Source: Chromera velia
Lineage: Eukaryota; Sar; Chromeraceae
Assembly: GCA_018398765.1 (NCBI GenBank)
Contig: JAHBMJ010005393.1
Coordinates: 45,945-70,829 of the forward strand
Length of the DNA stretch: 24,885 bases
Reading direction: 5' to 3'
The notes beneath the pieces are model-generated. The model saw nothing but the letters and a program-made list of their open reading frames with translations. It was not told where the DNA came from and made no database searches. This document shows, in pieces, positions 9,560 to 21,160 of this stretch (its first letter is position 1; each line of letters opens with the position of its first letter). Position numbers and translations under genes: made by a program.

Positions 9560-11179
9560 TCAACTCGCATTACTCCCAGGCCACGCCACACGCAGGCGCA
9601 CATTGGGGAAGAGTTTTTGGAATTGTAGCAAGCACCCTAGGCCAAACACAGAGGGAGACGTCTCAGAGTAGAGAAACAGATCCCCTTCCCATTCACTGCG
9701 CATCGCAGAGTTGTTCAAAAAGTCGGTTCTCTCGTAAGCTTCTGTTTCCAAATGTTGGTGAGAAGGGACGGTCGAAGAGGAAGAATAATTCTCCAGGCAG
9801 ACGGCCGACTTCATTTCTCTGCAGACCGCCAAGAGAGCTTCGTGCTCTGGCGGCTGAGGCGGAGGGGGGGATCCCCTAGGACCCCCGAAGTCTGGCACTC
9901 CACTGATAATCAACCGACTCAAACCGTCTCGCTCTCCCGTCTCTTTTCTTCCTTTGCCGTCTCCTCGAGGCTTCATCTGTCCATCTTCAAAACCCCATCC
10001 TTCAAAGTCAAAAGACGAGTCTGCCTCTTCTGGGAAGCTCTCCTTGCTGAGAGGAGACGGGTTAGTCAGTTGGAGAGGCTGCTGCTGTTGGAAGAGACGC
10101 TTTGCAACACGAAGCCGTTGTTCGTCCCTAGAGAAACGAAATTGACCCCCGAGAGGGTCCCCTCGGCCGTCTCCTGTCGGAGAACTTGGACTACTCTTTT
10201 GACAGTTAAAGGGACACAGAGGGGCGATGACCCGTCCACGTTCAAGGAGACACATGGAATCGGAATCTGGGTTTCTCTCCCCTACAGCTTTCTGTTTCTT
10301 CTGCCTGAGATTGTACTGTATGAAGACCCGTGAGGGGTCCATTCGAACTCTTCCGCTGCTCAGAGCTGTCTGGGCATTTTCACAAAAAGTACTTGCTTCT
10401 GTAGAGTGGCCTTGTAAAAGCGAAGAGGGAAGAAGGACGGATAAAACCTCTCTGGTCGAACGGGAGCCCAACTTTGAGAGAAGGAGCCCTCTCAATCGGT
10501 CGGAGTACCGACGTTCTCTCTCATGGCTCCAACTCACAGGAACACGCATACATCCAGTCTGCAATGCACTCACAACACGGGAAAGAAGTCCACGTATGCG
10601 AAATTCTTCGGTGAACAGAGCCTCTTGAGTCTCCACAAACTTGCGGAGCTCTTGCCCTCCCGGTGTCCTCTGGCTTGATTTCAACTCATCACAGCTGAGC
10701 ATGATGCGATTCAGCCATGAGTCAGACACCAGGTGCTGGACCTGTTCCCCCCTCTCTTTTTTCCGTCCCTCCAAACCCATACCAGAAACTGTCGCCCGGC
10801 CCCTGGCCCCCCTTACCCCCGCTGCCGAGAAAGGCCGTGCCTTCATTTCCCCATCCCTGCCGGCAAGCCCCCCTCCCCCCACTGAGCGTCCCTCTGCCCC
10901 TCGTTCGCGCCTTCCCCGCATGCCCCCCCAATCTGCAGAACTTGAGCGAGGATCTCTTTGCATCTGCAAACGTGGAAATCTCACGGCCTTACGGCTCTGC
11001 AGACCCGCAGCTGAGAAGGAGACGGAGGGGAGCCCGTCGGCGCCTTCAATGCCGTCTCCGTCTCGGTCCCTCTTCAGCAACAGAACGTGAGGCAAAGGGT
11101 GGAAACACATGGGACCACTAGAAGACGCAAAGTTGATGACAGTAGAAAGGACGAAAACTATGCGTAAACAAAGTTGCAT
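9560..11179 (-). CDS. Unrecognised 539-aa protein, single exon
   Basis: One uninterrupted frame of 539 codons runs on the - strand from ATG at 11177-11179 to a stop at 9560. No domain is recognised. The first ~20 residues (MQLCLRIVFVLSTVINFASS) are hydrophobic after one Arg and could be a signal peptide or anchor. Residues ~80-135 are Arg/Gly-rich. A less biased, probably helical middle follows (about 145-300, with WLNRIMLSCDELKSS and SRVVSALQTG). Then come a short Gln run (LFQQQQPLQL), an acidic/aromatic patch (DSSFDFEGWGFED), a Pro-rich stretch, and a hydrophobic C-terminus (FGLGCLLQFQKLFPNVRL). Length and composition favour real coding over chance, although GC-rich codons also leave 130-190-codon frames open on +. 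It is divergent from the helicase gene. Met24 is an alternative start. Confidence 0.55.
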   Translation of the reverse strand: MQLCLRIVFVLSTVINFASSSGPMCFHPLPHVLLLKRDRDGDGIEGADGLPSVSFSAAGLQSRKAVRFPRLQMQRDPRSSSADWGGMRGRRERGAEGRSVGGGGLAGRDGEMKARPFSAAGVRGARGRATVSGMGLEGRKKERGEQVQHLVSDSWLNRIMLSCDELKSSQRTPGGQELRKFVETQEALFTEEFRIRGLLSRVVSALQTGCMRVPVSWSHERERRYSDRLRGLLLSKLGSRSTREVLSVLLPSSLLQGHSTEASTFCENAQTALSSGRVRMDPSRVFIQYNLRQKKQKAVGERNPDSDSMCLLERGRVIAPLCPFNCQKSSPSSPTGDGRGDPLGGQFRFSRDEQRLRVAKRLFQQQQPLQLTNPSPLSKESFPEEADSSFDFEGWGFEDGQMKPRGDGKGRKETGERDGLSRLIISGVPDFGGPRGSPPPPQPPEHEALLAVCREMKSAVCLENYSSSSTVPSHQHLETEAYERTDFLNNSAMRSEWEGDLFLYSETSPSVFGLGCLLQFQKLFPNVRLRVAWPGSNAS

Positions 11180-11906
11180 AGAGCTTTCAGTCGAGGAGCG
11201 GGAGAACGGTTTGTGGAGAGATCAGTTTAAATTTAAGCAACACAGACTTCATTGTGTTGCGGTGATCTTGTGTGGGCACTCTGACTCTGTGCCTGAACGC
11301 TCGCTCGGTCCGTTCACTTTTGCGACTCGGACATTTGTCTTGCACAGACCTGCAGCTGTCTGAAAGGAAGGTGCTCCTTCCATCGCCTCTCCGGCCGACG
11401 TCCGTTCTTTCTTTTGCCGTTCGACCGTAACTATGCTGATCGACGGTGTACGTGGAGACGGCGGCGCGGTGCATCCATGCAGAGCGTACGTAGCTAGGTA
11501 CATGCGCCCATGCAGCGCGCCGCCATCGCGCCGCCACAATTTAACCGCGCGAATTTTAAAGCTTCGAGCATGCACTGAATATTCAAACCTCGCGAGCCAG
11601 TGTCGGCCGGACTCATCTGCACGGGGGAAAGCAAGATGAAGCAAAACTTGTGCGCACTTCATCGGCCTCGCAACCGAAGCTACTGAGCTTGGACCGAGAG
11701 CTCTTACGCTGTGCTTGCTTGTATCAAAGTGGCTCGCTGTCTGTGCTTCCGTGACCGTGTGAAAACGTGCAGTGGATGCTCAGTCTGGTTTTGGATAGTT
11801 TTGCCCTCAACTGATCCATGCGCGCGTAAACGTCTGTCTGCTGCTCCTGTGCAATCAGGCACGAAAAGACAGAAGTGATTTTGGACTCCAACACATCGAG
11901 AGGCCG
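11180..11906. promoter_or_regulatory. Divergent intergenic region, likely holding both promoters
   Basis: It lies between the 5' ends of the - strand 539-aa ORF and the + strand helicase gene. A CpG-rich patch at 11455-11560 includes GCGCGCCGCC and ACCGCGCGAATTT. No TATA box is clear. In the helicase frame the region is open from 11799 but has no ATG before 11907; the ATG at 11818 is out of frame and meets TAA two codons later. Confidence 0.35.
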
Positions 11907-13394
11907 ATGCCAGGAGACTTTCTTTGCGTCGGCTTTGACCGTTTCCGTCTCCGCGTCTCCGACGAGGACGCGGCGTCTCTTTTCCCTTCCTCTTGCCATG
12001 TGGAAGGAGAACCAGGTAAAGCAGATGAAAGTGGGAGTGGGTTGTGCCTCTACACAAAGAGAAGGGACGATCCTTCCGGTCAAGCTGAAAGCTTCCTCCC
12101 TCTGTCCGTTTCCGTCTCCCAGTCTCCGACCGGGCATGTGCGCCCCCCCTCCCCCCCCTCTCCTGGATTCTCTACAACGCAAAGCTACGCACTGGAAGTG
12201 CTGTCCGAGTGCGAATCTACAAAATCCGTGCAAACACCCCCAACCGATCGGCTGCCCCTCTCGGTTCATCCCCCCCTTCCTCTTCCCCTTGAACGAGAGA
12301 CGGGACAAGACAGTACACGCAGAGGGCCATTGAGTACTCTGGGACAGTCCCTGACAGGCGGTAACGTGAAGCGTGTGTACACACTGAAACCCTGGGTGAA
12401 AAGCGAAACAGGCACCGAGAAGGAGGCACCGCCCTTGAACCCCACGCAGACTTTCCCCCCTTTCTCTGGTCCTTCTGCCCCCCCCAGTGCTGAATTTGAT
12501 GTTGCAATGAAAGCATCCTCCTCGGCTTCCCGCAAAGAAAAACAGGGCAGCGCGAGTGCTTTCTCCTCCCCCCCTGAACTAGAAATGACCCGTATCGATT
12601 GGCAGCGTTTTGCATGGATTCAGGAATGTCTTTGGGACTGGGGGCCCAGCAAAGGGCGCGCCGCCTGGTCCCTCCGACCTGTGTCGACCCCATGTGCCGT
12701 CGCCTCTGATTCCCCCAAGCAGACAGAATTGGAGGGGGACAATTTGAAGAAGAGCAGTCTGGAGCTTTGTGTGTATGTGTGGGTTGACGAAAAATTCCTT
12801 TTGGACGGACTTAAAAAGAAGGGGAACGAGAAAAAACTCCAACAGGTACTGGCAGTAGTGCAACCCTGTTGTCCCCCCCCTCCGCCTAGCTCCGGGTTTG
12901 GGGATATGGATAGGATTAGGGAGAGAGGAGAACAGTCTTTGTACTTTGCTGTCTCTGGGACTGAGCGCAATAGTGAGGTTGAGAGACAAACGAGAGCCAA
13001 AGTGCGGGACGTTTCGTCTCTCTTTGAGGCCCTCCCTTCGTCTGTATCTGTGCCGTCTCCGTTCGGACAGGCGATGTCAGGCAGGGATGAGGGGAGAAAG
13101 GGGGAAGGGAGGCATGGAAAGATCGGACAGAGGGGGGACGGTGCCAGTTATGAAGATGCTGGGCATGCAGCAGCAGCTGCTGCGCAAAGCTCTATGGGCA
13201 CAGAGGCAAACCGGGAATCGCGTGAGCTTGATATGGTGGATGGAGGGGCGCCGGTCTCTGTCTGTCTCTCATCCACTGAAGCTTCCTGCCCGTCTCTGTT
13301 TGATGTTCCCTTCCTGGTTGTGATTCCATTCCTCCAACTAGAAGATCTCAGACAGTTCAGGGCAACATGCAGGTTTGGATTCTCTCAGTGGGAG
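11907..13394 (+). CDS. Helicase exon 1: low-complexity N-terminus and F-box
   Basis: 496 codons from ATG at 11907 (MPGDFLCVGFDRF). Most is Ser/Pro-rich and poorly conserved in type, with a less biased patch (IDWQRFAWIQECLWDW, about 12598-12645). The last 33 codons (13296-13394, starting LFDVPFLVVIPFLQLEDL) fit an F-box: hydrophobic helix, L-x-x-EDL, then RATCR. It ends at GAG with donor GTCAGT (13395). The start is the first ATG in a frame open from 11799; an upstream exon cannot be excluded. Confidence 0.8.
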
Positions 13395-16300
13395 GTCAGT
13401 CAGTCAGCAGAGGAAAGGAAAGGAGGGGCGGGCACGTGGTTACTTAGTGTTGAGCTGATATCCTTCCTTTGCTTTCTGTGCAAAGGGGGAAGAAGTGGGT
13501 TTCCCTCCGAAACGTGTGCATGTTTTTAGGTGGACGTCTTTCTTGATTTCCTCCGTGTTCCTTTCTTCAGATGTGAAAGGACCGCGTCCCCGGCATTTTC
13601 TTCGGCTTTCCGTCTGAAAAAAGTATCTTTTTCATTTCACAATGTATGCACTATGCGTACCGCCTTTGCCGGATCTGCGAATGTTGTACTCTATTTCACC
13701 ACCTCTCTCTCTGTCTGCAGCAAGGAGGCGTGACCCCCTCCTTCCTCCCAACTCTGTACCCCCACCAGCTGGGTGCCCTCCGTTTTATGCTGCACCGCGA
13801 GGGCCTCTCTCTCCCCTCTTCTTCCCCGTCCGTCTCCGAGTCTGTCCCTGTGCCTGTCCCAGAGATCAGGAGAGACAGAGACGGAGAGGGAGACACAGAG
13901 AATCTCGTTTCGATGAGGGGACCCACAGAGACAGAGAGTAAGAGAAACCACCTGTTTCCCTTTACGGAAGACCAGACGGTGGAGAGAAGAGTGTGCCCTA
14001 GATTTCGAACAGAGGAAGAGGGAAAAGGCTCCCATGCAAAGAAGGGAAAGAGGAAAGGGGAAGAAAAAGGACGGTCCCAAAAGGCAAATGTAGCCACTCG
14101 TTTGAGTCCCTCTCTTGTCCATGTGGACAGAGTGACGGGCCTCCCTGTCGCAGTGTCTAAAAACGCTTTCCGAAGAAGAGTGAGAGAAGTGAGTCGTCGA
14201 GAAGGGGACAGGGGGGACAGGGCGGACATTCGTAGGGTTCGTGACTTCAGAGGGGGGATGTTGTGCGACGAGCCGGGACTTGGCAAGACGGTCACTGTGC
14301 TTGCTCTGTTGATGAAAACCCGGGGGATGCTACCTTTTGTCGGCTGTGACTCTTCTTGTGTTGGTATGTCGAATAGCGAAGCTGTCGATAAAGGGTACCT
14401 GTCGCGTTGTGCTCTGTCTGTGGGGGGGGAGGAGACGGTTGTGTGGGAGTGGCGGCAGGATCAGGAACACGAAATCGGCAGAACATCCCTAGATCGTTCT
14501 TGTAAGCGTGTAGAGAGAGAGGGGGAGACACAGTGTGGAGACAATGATGATGAAGAGGAGGAGAGCTCTTCCTTGTCAGTCGGGGAAGACGAATCGGATT
14601 TTGAGGTTGCCAGAGAAGGAGAGAGACAGGGAGGGGGATCTCTCTGTGTAGAGGAGACGGAGGAAGAAAAAGAAAAGAGAACAATCGAAGAGAGCAGAGA
14701 AGCAGGCACCATCCACGAGATGAAAGAAGGCCAAAAAGCGGGAAAAGAAGAAGAAGAAGAAGGTGGTTGCTCTGGAGCTTCATCCAGTCTCTCCCTTTCT
14801 GCCCCTCCTTCCTTTTTCCCCCCCAAACCAGAAATTCCTGAATGTTCGAGCCCCAGTCCAAAGCGCCGAAAAACACAAACCGAAGACAAACAATCGGCTT
14901 CCAACCACCCCTTCGCGACTCCCCAAACCAACAGAGGAACAGACAAGTCTGCCCCGTCTCCGTTTTCACCTCCGAGTAAATCCTCTGCCTCTGTCAAAAA
15001 AGGCAAAGAGAGGAGGGCAAACAGGGAGATCGACTGGCTAGATCCCGAAAAAAGTCGACCGCGTTTTTCCAAACGACAAGTCATCATACCTAAACGGTCG
15101 GTCAGTTTGGCGAGTCGCAGTTACAATGCAATGAACCCTTCGCTTCGTACAGTGCGACCGAAGGCCGAGAGAAGGAAAGATATTGCCTCTAGTCTCTCTC
15201 CTTCACTGTCCGTCCCAGATGTCTGGGCTCTGTTTGTTTGCGCGCTTCCTCTTTGGTCCGACATCTTCGCTTCTCTGTCTCTATCAGTCTCCTTCCTTTC
15301 TCGCCTGTGATCGAAGTGAGGATTAAGGAGCGTAGACAGGCATTGCGTTTCGTTCTAGTCAAACAGAAGGAAAAGGAAAGACAAGAGACTCAGTAGAAGA
15401 GAAATTGCAAATTCCTTTCCTCGTCCTTCTGTTCGTTCAGATGAAAAATTATCATCAAATAGAAAAGGCTGTTGATTTATAAATCTCTTCTTCTCACCTT
15501 GGTTGCGTGTGTTTGCTCAGATTGAATTTGATCACTGCTGACGATCCTGCTTTCTTTGAGGGTCTAGGTGACAGAGAGAAGAGAATGTACAGGGCACAGG
15601 GCATTCTCTCCCTGGGCAGCTTCGGGTTCGCACCCAAACACAGACAGATGGAGTTGGCGGCTGTCAGAAAGGGGGGGGCTCCGATGCCTCCTTCTCCTGT
15701 CGGGATGAGACGCAGAACGGGGCCGAGTGAGACTTGGAGTCGGTTTCTGACCCTCACCGCTGCTTCTCTGGTAGTGGTGCCTGATGAGTTGGTTGCCCAC
15801 TGGATAACCCAAGTGGGAAGGCACGTTGTGGCGGGGGGATTAAGGTTGATAGTAGAAGGGTCTAGAGGCCAGAGACAAGTGGCGGTGGTGGGAACTGAGG
15901 AGATGAGTTTCTCTCAACCTGCTGCTTCTGCAGCCTCTGGACAGAGGAGACGAAGTGGGAGGAATAACAGTGTGGTCGAGGAGATGGGTGAAACCCCGGC
16001 AGAGAGGGAGATGCGGAGGGTGGTTGCGTTTGTGAAGACAGACGTTGTGGTGACCACATTCTCGAGACTCCAGATAGAGATGGAGGGAGTCATGGGAGGG
16101 ACCTCTGCTTTCCTGAAGGTCCGTGTCTGGCAGATGGAATGAAGAATCTTTTCCAATCTTTCGTTTCCTGAATCGGTTTCAAGGCATCAATATCTGAGAT
16201 GGAGCGCCAGGCAGCCGGCAGGCAGGCAGTGGGGGGGTGATAAGGAGATGAAGAGAATCAACAGATCAGTCTTCTTGGTGTCTTTTTTTGGGCAGGTCTG

Positions 16301-16427
16301 TGAGAAGACATGCTCTCTGTCTGGAATGAAATTTGAATGGAGTCAGAGCAGAAAAGGACAAGAAGCTCTGAGTGTGAAAGAGAAAATCAGAAAGACAAAG
16401 ACGGACAGACATGTTCCGATTGCATGC

Positions 16428-16464
<37 letters not shown>

Positions 16465-19400
16465 GCTGCAGGTCCATTGGAAACGTCTGGTGATCGATGA
16501 GGGCCACAAGATGGGTGCAACTCTGGTAGAAACCAACACAAAAAAGGTCAGGCGGGCAGAGAGCAGAAAGAACATCTACCTGCCAGTCGTTGGGCGGAAA
16601 CAATTTTGTTTTGTTTTGTGACTTGGTACCCACATGTGCTCTTCTGCATGGACGCGCTCCTCTCTCCTTTATTCCTTCTATTCTTTCTCTCTCAAAATAC
16701 CTTCCCGCACTGTCTTTGTGGTTGAAGCACGGCTCAACGCCTATTCTGGCAAGCCTCCCCTCATCCTTTTTTCATTCTCTCTCTCCATCTGCTTGACACA
16801 ACTTTACGTGATCTGCTGCCCTGATTGTTTGACAGGCCTAGACGCCCTTCATTATCGATACCTCAGACGTCCGTCTGCTTGAAGAATGGGTGTGCATGCC
16901 TCTGGTCTTTATTTTCCATATCTGTTTCACAATATCGATATAGCCCCATGCGCATGATTGATTCTTGACGTGCAGGTCCTGAACGCCCTGAGTGCGGAGT
17001 CTCGGTGGGTCCTCACAGGAACCCCCACAAGAGGGGAGGCTGTGGAGAAACTCTGGCCGCTCCTCGAATTCCTCAGAGATCCCTCAAGACTCCAGGGACA
17101 CAGGTGGGTTTGGGTGGGTTTGGCTGGCGGGCTTGGAAAGTTGGTCGGCTGCGGCTGCGCTTTCTTTCAATACTCATACAGAGCAGGGCGGGTACGCTTG
17201 AGGAAAACTCGATGACGTGCGGACGTTATGCTGCAGCGTTGAAGGGAAATGAAAGTCCGGATCTCTCTACGTTCTTGCTGTGACTTTCGTGAATAATTTG
17301 ATGCAGATCTATGAAAAGTGATCCCCGCATTTAAATTTGTATTAGCTTTCTCGGACTGAAGTTCCCTAGTGATGGCTTCCGATTTCTGCACCCCCTCCCC
17401 TTCTCGCAGGTTTTCGAAGGCCGTGACGAGACGGCTGACCTCCAAGGGGACTCTAGCGCTCCGTCGGTATTCGTGTAGCGGTGAGGGGGGGACAGGGGAA
17501 GAGGGGGAGTGGAGCGTTTGCAAAGTGGTGTCGATGAGGGAGAGAGAGCAGGCGTGGGAGGCCCTCAGATCTATTTTGGAGAGAATCTGTGTGAGGACCC
17601 GGAAGGCAGATTGTGACGCTTTTCTGCCTCCCCTCCGGTATCTGCGTGTGCCGTTGAATTTCTCAAAAATGGGCGTGAAGGGATACAATACTCTGTGTGA
17701 GATCGTCCAGAGGAATCTTCTGTTGGCCGACTGGTCAGAATCAGGTTTTTTCTCACACAAATCTTCTTGAATGTTTGGTGTGAGTTTGATTCGATTTGAG
17801 AAGCCAATAGTGTGGGATCGCGGAGTCCAAATCCTTCGATCATGTGCGCCTGTTACTGTTAAGGAAGAGACACAGAGGGTCGAGGGATTGCTGCTGTAGG
17901 AGGAGTGGGCGGATGAAGAGCCGAGAAAGAGATATCTAGTTAAAGAGCGAGGCGGAGAGGGAATAAAGGAGGATCGCATGCCAGTCCTGGATCTCTTCAG
18001 CCTCTTTTGCTCCTCTTTCTTGCGTTGCATCTGCTGTGACTGTATCTTCCATTTGCTTTCTTTAATGTTTTTTGAATGAATGTTGAAAGTCATCTACTGT
18101 GGAATAAAAAGGACATTCAGCCGAGCAAGTAGATGACGAACGGCGTTCCCCCCCCCCTCGTTATCTCTGTTGGAACTTGCACCTGCAGGTTCGACCCCAC
18201 ACACAGCGAGAGTTTGCTGTACCGAGAAAACAGACAATTCAGAGAGATAGCCATGTCGAACCTCGTCAAGGCCTGCAGTGTGACGGCAGAAGTGGAGGTT
18301 TATCAGGAGGCGTGGCAGGTTCCCGAGATTATCGACTGGCTCAGAAAGCATATGCCTGCAAGACGGGCACTGGCCCCTGACAGCCATGCTCTTCCCCTCG
18401 CGTCCCTCTCCTTTTCCTCTTCCGTTCCAGCTGTGGACACGGAGAAGACAGGGGTATCCGGAGACACCGAAGAGGAATCTCTCGCAAAACGCCTACGAAG
18501 AGAGGGAACGATAGAGACAGACACCACAATGGAGAGCCAACAACCCTCTGTTTCCTCTAGTAGCCGTATTCCCTCCGCTGTCTGCATCCTTTCTGATGAG
18601 AGACTCCTTCGCATAGATTCCTCTTCCTCTTCCGTCTCCATCCCTTCAGAGGTCACCCCTGCTGTCCCATCCCTTCCGATCTCATCTGTGTCTCAGTCGC
18701 ACTCCCTCTCAGCAGACTCACCTCTGACCGCGTCACCCCTGACAGACGTAGCAGCCCCTGTCGTCCCAACATCCGTCCATCCCGAACCAAACGGGACCCT
18801 TCCGGCACTTGACGACGCCCCCATGCGCCCATCTGAGGTGGAACAAGAAGACACCACAAGCGTGACACACCTCGATTCTGCACTGCCCTCTGAGGCACAC
18901 ACAAAAAGGCCCCGATCCCCCTCTCCCACAGCATCCGAGCGTTTCCGATCGGAGCTCGAAGTCTTTCTTGACACACTGAGACCCAGGATATCCAGCAGCA
19001 CCCCGTGTGACGTCTGCAGTCTGATGGTCGAGATGCCCCTCGTGACACCCTGTGGGCACTTGTCGTGTTGCGAATGCATCGCCAGTTGCCCTCGCCATTG
19101 TCCCCTCCCTTCCTGCCAGGCGCCCTATCTGTTCGACAGACAGGGGGACCCGAAGGAACTGATCGAGCTGCAGCCTGCGTGGCTCAATCCGACGCCCTAT
19201 TGGAAGGCCAACTGGTGGCAGGTCTCTTCCACGAAGCTGGAATGGCTGCTGCCTCATGTCAAGAGAAGGCTGGTGGCTGACAGAGGGGAACGAGGGGGGA
19301 GCAGAGGAGACGGCTTTGCTATGGCTGGAAAAGGCCGGGTTGTGCCGAAGGTGAGTGCCTTGACAACGCAGGGAAGCGTAAGGCAGTGTCGGTTGAAAGA

Positions 19401-21127
19401 AGAGCACTTTTTTCCTGTTTGAGGAATCTGAAGGTCCCAGAGATGTCTTGACGATCGGTCAAAGTTGTCTGCTCATTTTTATACGTCCGTCGCATCCACG
19501 CAAGTCACGTCAAGGCTTGAATGGCCTCGATGATCAGAGAAAGAGGAAGCGTATGGATGTCATGGTCTGGGTGTGTCTGTCTTTTTCCTTCAAAATGGAT
19601 ACGTTCTTCCGGCTTTTCTCTGTGTGTTTGCTTCCCTCCATTTCTCTATTCGTTCATCGCAGGGCCCTCTGCCGAAGATTTTGATCTTTTCGCGTTTCAT
19701 CGAGACGTTGGAGGTCGTCAAGCAGAACCTGATTGTGGCGGCGGGGTTCCGCTACTTTGATGACGACCACGCACTGAAGGGGAAAAGCGTGAGGGAGGCG
19801 GCCAAAGAAGATGAAAAGCTAAGGGCAGATGCGGCAGCGTTGGGTGAACACAACCCGGCGACAGATGGTGCAGGGGTGGCGGTGGGGGCGGTTCAATTAG
19901 AGGAGGGGCAGGATAGGTTGCCTTTTTGGTCTTCTGCTCTTCCCTCTCCTTCGTTTGGAGGAAACGAAAGAGGGGGGGATCCTGGAACTTCTGCTAAAAG
20001 AGTGAGCCCAGCGGGGGGGATTCAGGAGACCGGAAGTGGAGGGGTGGACAACGGGGGTGTTCTGACTTCCTCTTTGTCATCTTCCTCCTCCTCCTCCTCT
20101 GCTGCTGCTGCTTTGCCTTCCGCACCGGAGCATCAACAGAGAGGTGGTGGGGAGGAGAGTGGAGTTGGGAGGCGACTGTCTAGCAGCAGTGGCAGTGGCA
20201 GCAGTCCTCCTAGGCCGGCATGGCCTGTTGCTGCTGCAGGGAGAGGAATGGGAGGAGATGGGGTGCTTCAACGTTCTATGTCTGCTGCCGCATCCTCTCC
20301 TGTGTATGTGGGGCACTCAGAGGACCCAGACGACTGGGTGTTCGTCACTGAATTTTATTCTCCTATGCCGGTGCGTCCACATGCTTTGTTGGAAGGAGCT
20401 CTGTGTCTGTTTTTTGTTTTATCGCCCTTCTTCGTTTTATTTGAGGCTTTGCAAGGACCTGCTGCGTCCATCTGTTCCTCCCTCTCTCCTTATTTTTTGG
20501 TTGGGGACAGGAGGGCCGGATGTCCTATCCCTTTGCTCTCTTTCTCTGATGCTTCCCCTTCCTCTCTTCTTTTTCTCATCGAATGTCAGAACTTCAGCCA
20601 GACCAGGGAAATGAAACTGTATCGGCCAGCTGAGGTTCACATGACTTCGCAAAGTGGATAGACGGACGAAAAATCTGGTAATGTTTTGCAGGGAAACATC
20701 AAACTTTTCCATCTGAATCAATTCGTCAACAACCCGCGAGCTGCCGTTCTCCTCTGTGACAAGACTGCAGCACTCGGTCGGTCGGTCTATCGGTCGGGTC
20801 CTTTCCACGCCTGCTTCCTTCCTTCCTTTCTTTTCACCACTTGTGAGTGAGTCTGATGGATAGACCCCTTCGTAGCGCACGCGCTTATGTGCTCTGCTCG
20901 GTGAATGGACTGACTCTGCTTTAACGTTGTTTTGAGGAGTTTCGTGCGTAGCAAATACTGTTTCCTTTTTGTTTTTGCCGTCTTTCGGAAAATTGGTGTG
21001 CTGGACGTCGTAAGAACCTGGCGAGTGGCTCATTTCCTTTTTTTGTCGGTCTCATTATTAATATATCCCCATTTGCCTCTTCATCTGTCTCTCCCTCTCC
21101 CTCTCCCTCTCTCCCTCTCTCTCTCTC

Positions 21128-21160
<33 letters not shown>

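Noticed and set aside
12217-12989. - strand frames of 136-158 codons opposite helicase exon 1
   Set aside because: GC-rich coding sequence commonly leaves antisense frames open. The + frame is 540 codons long and leads in phase into SNF2 motifs.
17167-18093. 308-codon open frame on the - strand across helicase introns 5-6
   Set aside because: It overlaps helicase exon 6, whose protein motifs and phased junctions are strong. Its translation shows no family signal, so it is treated as a shadow frame.
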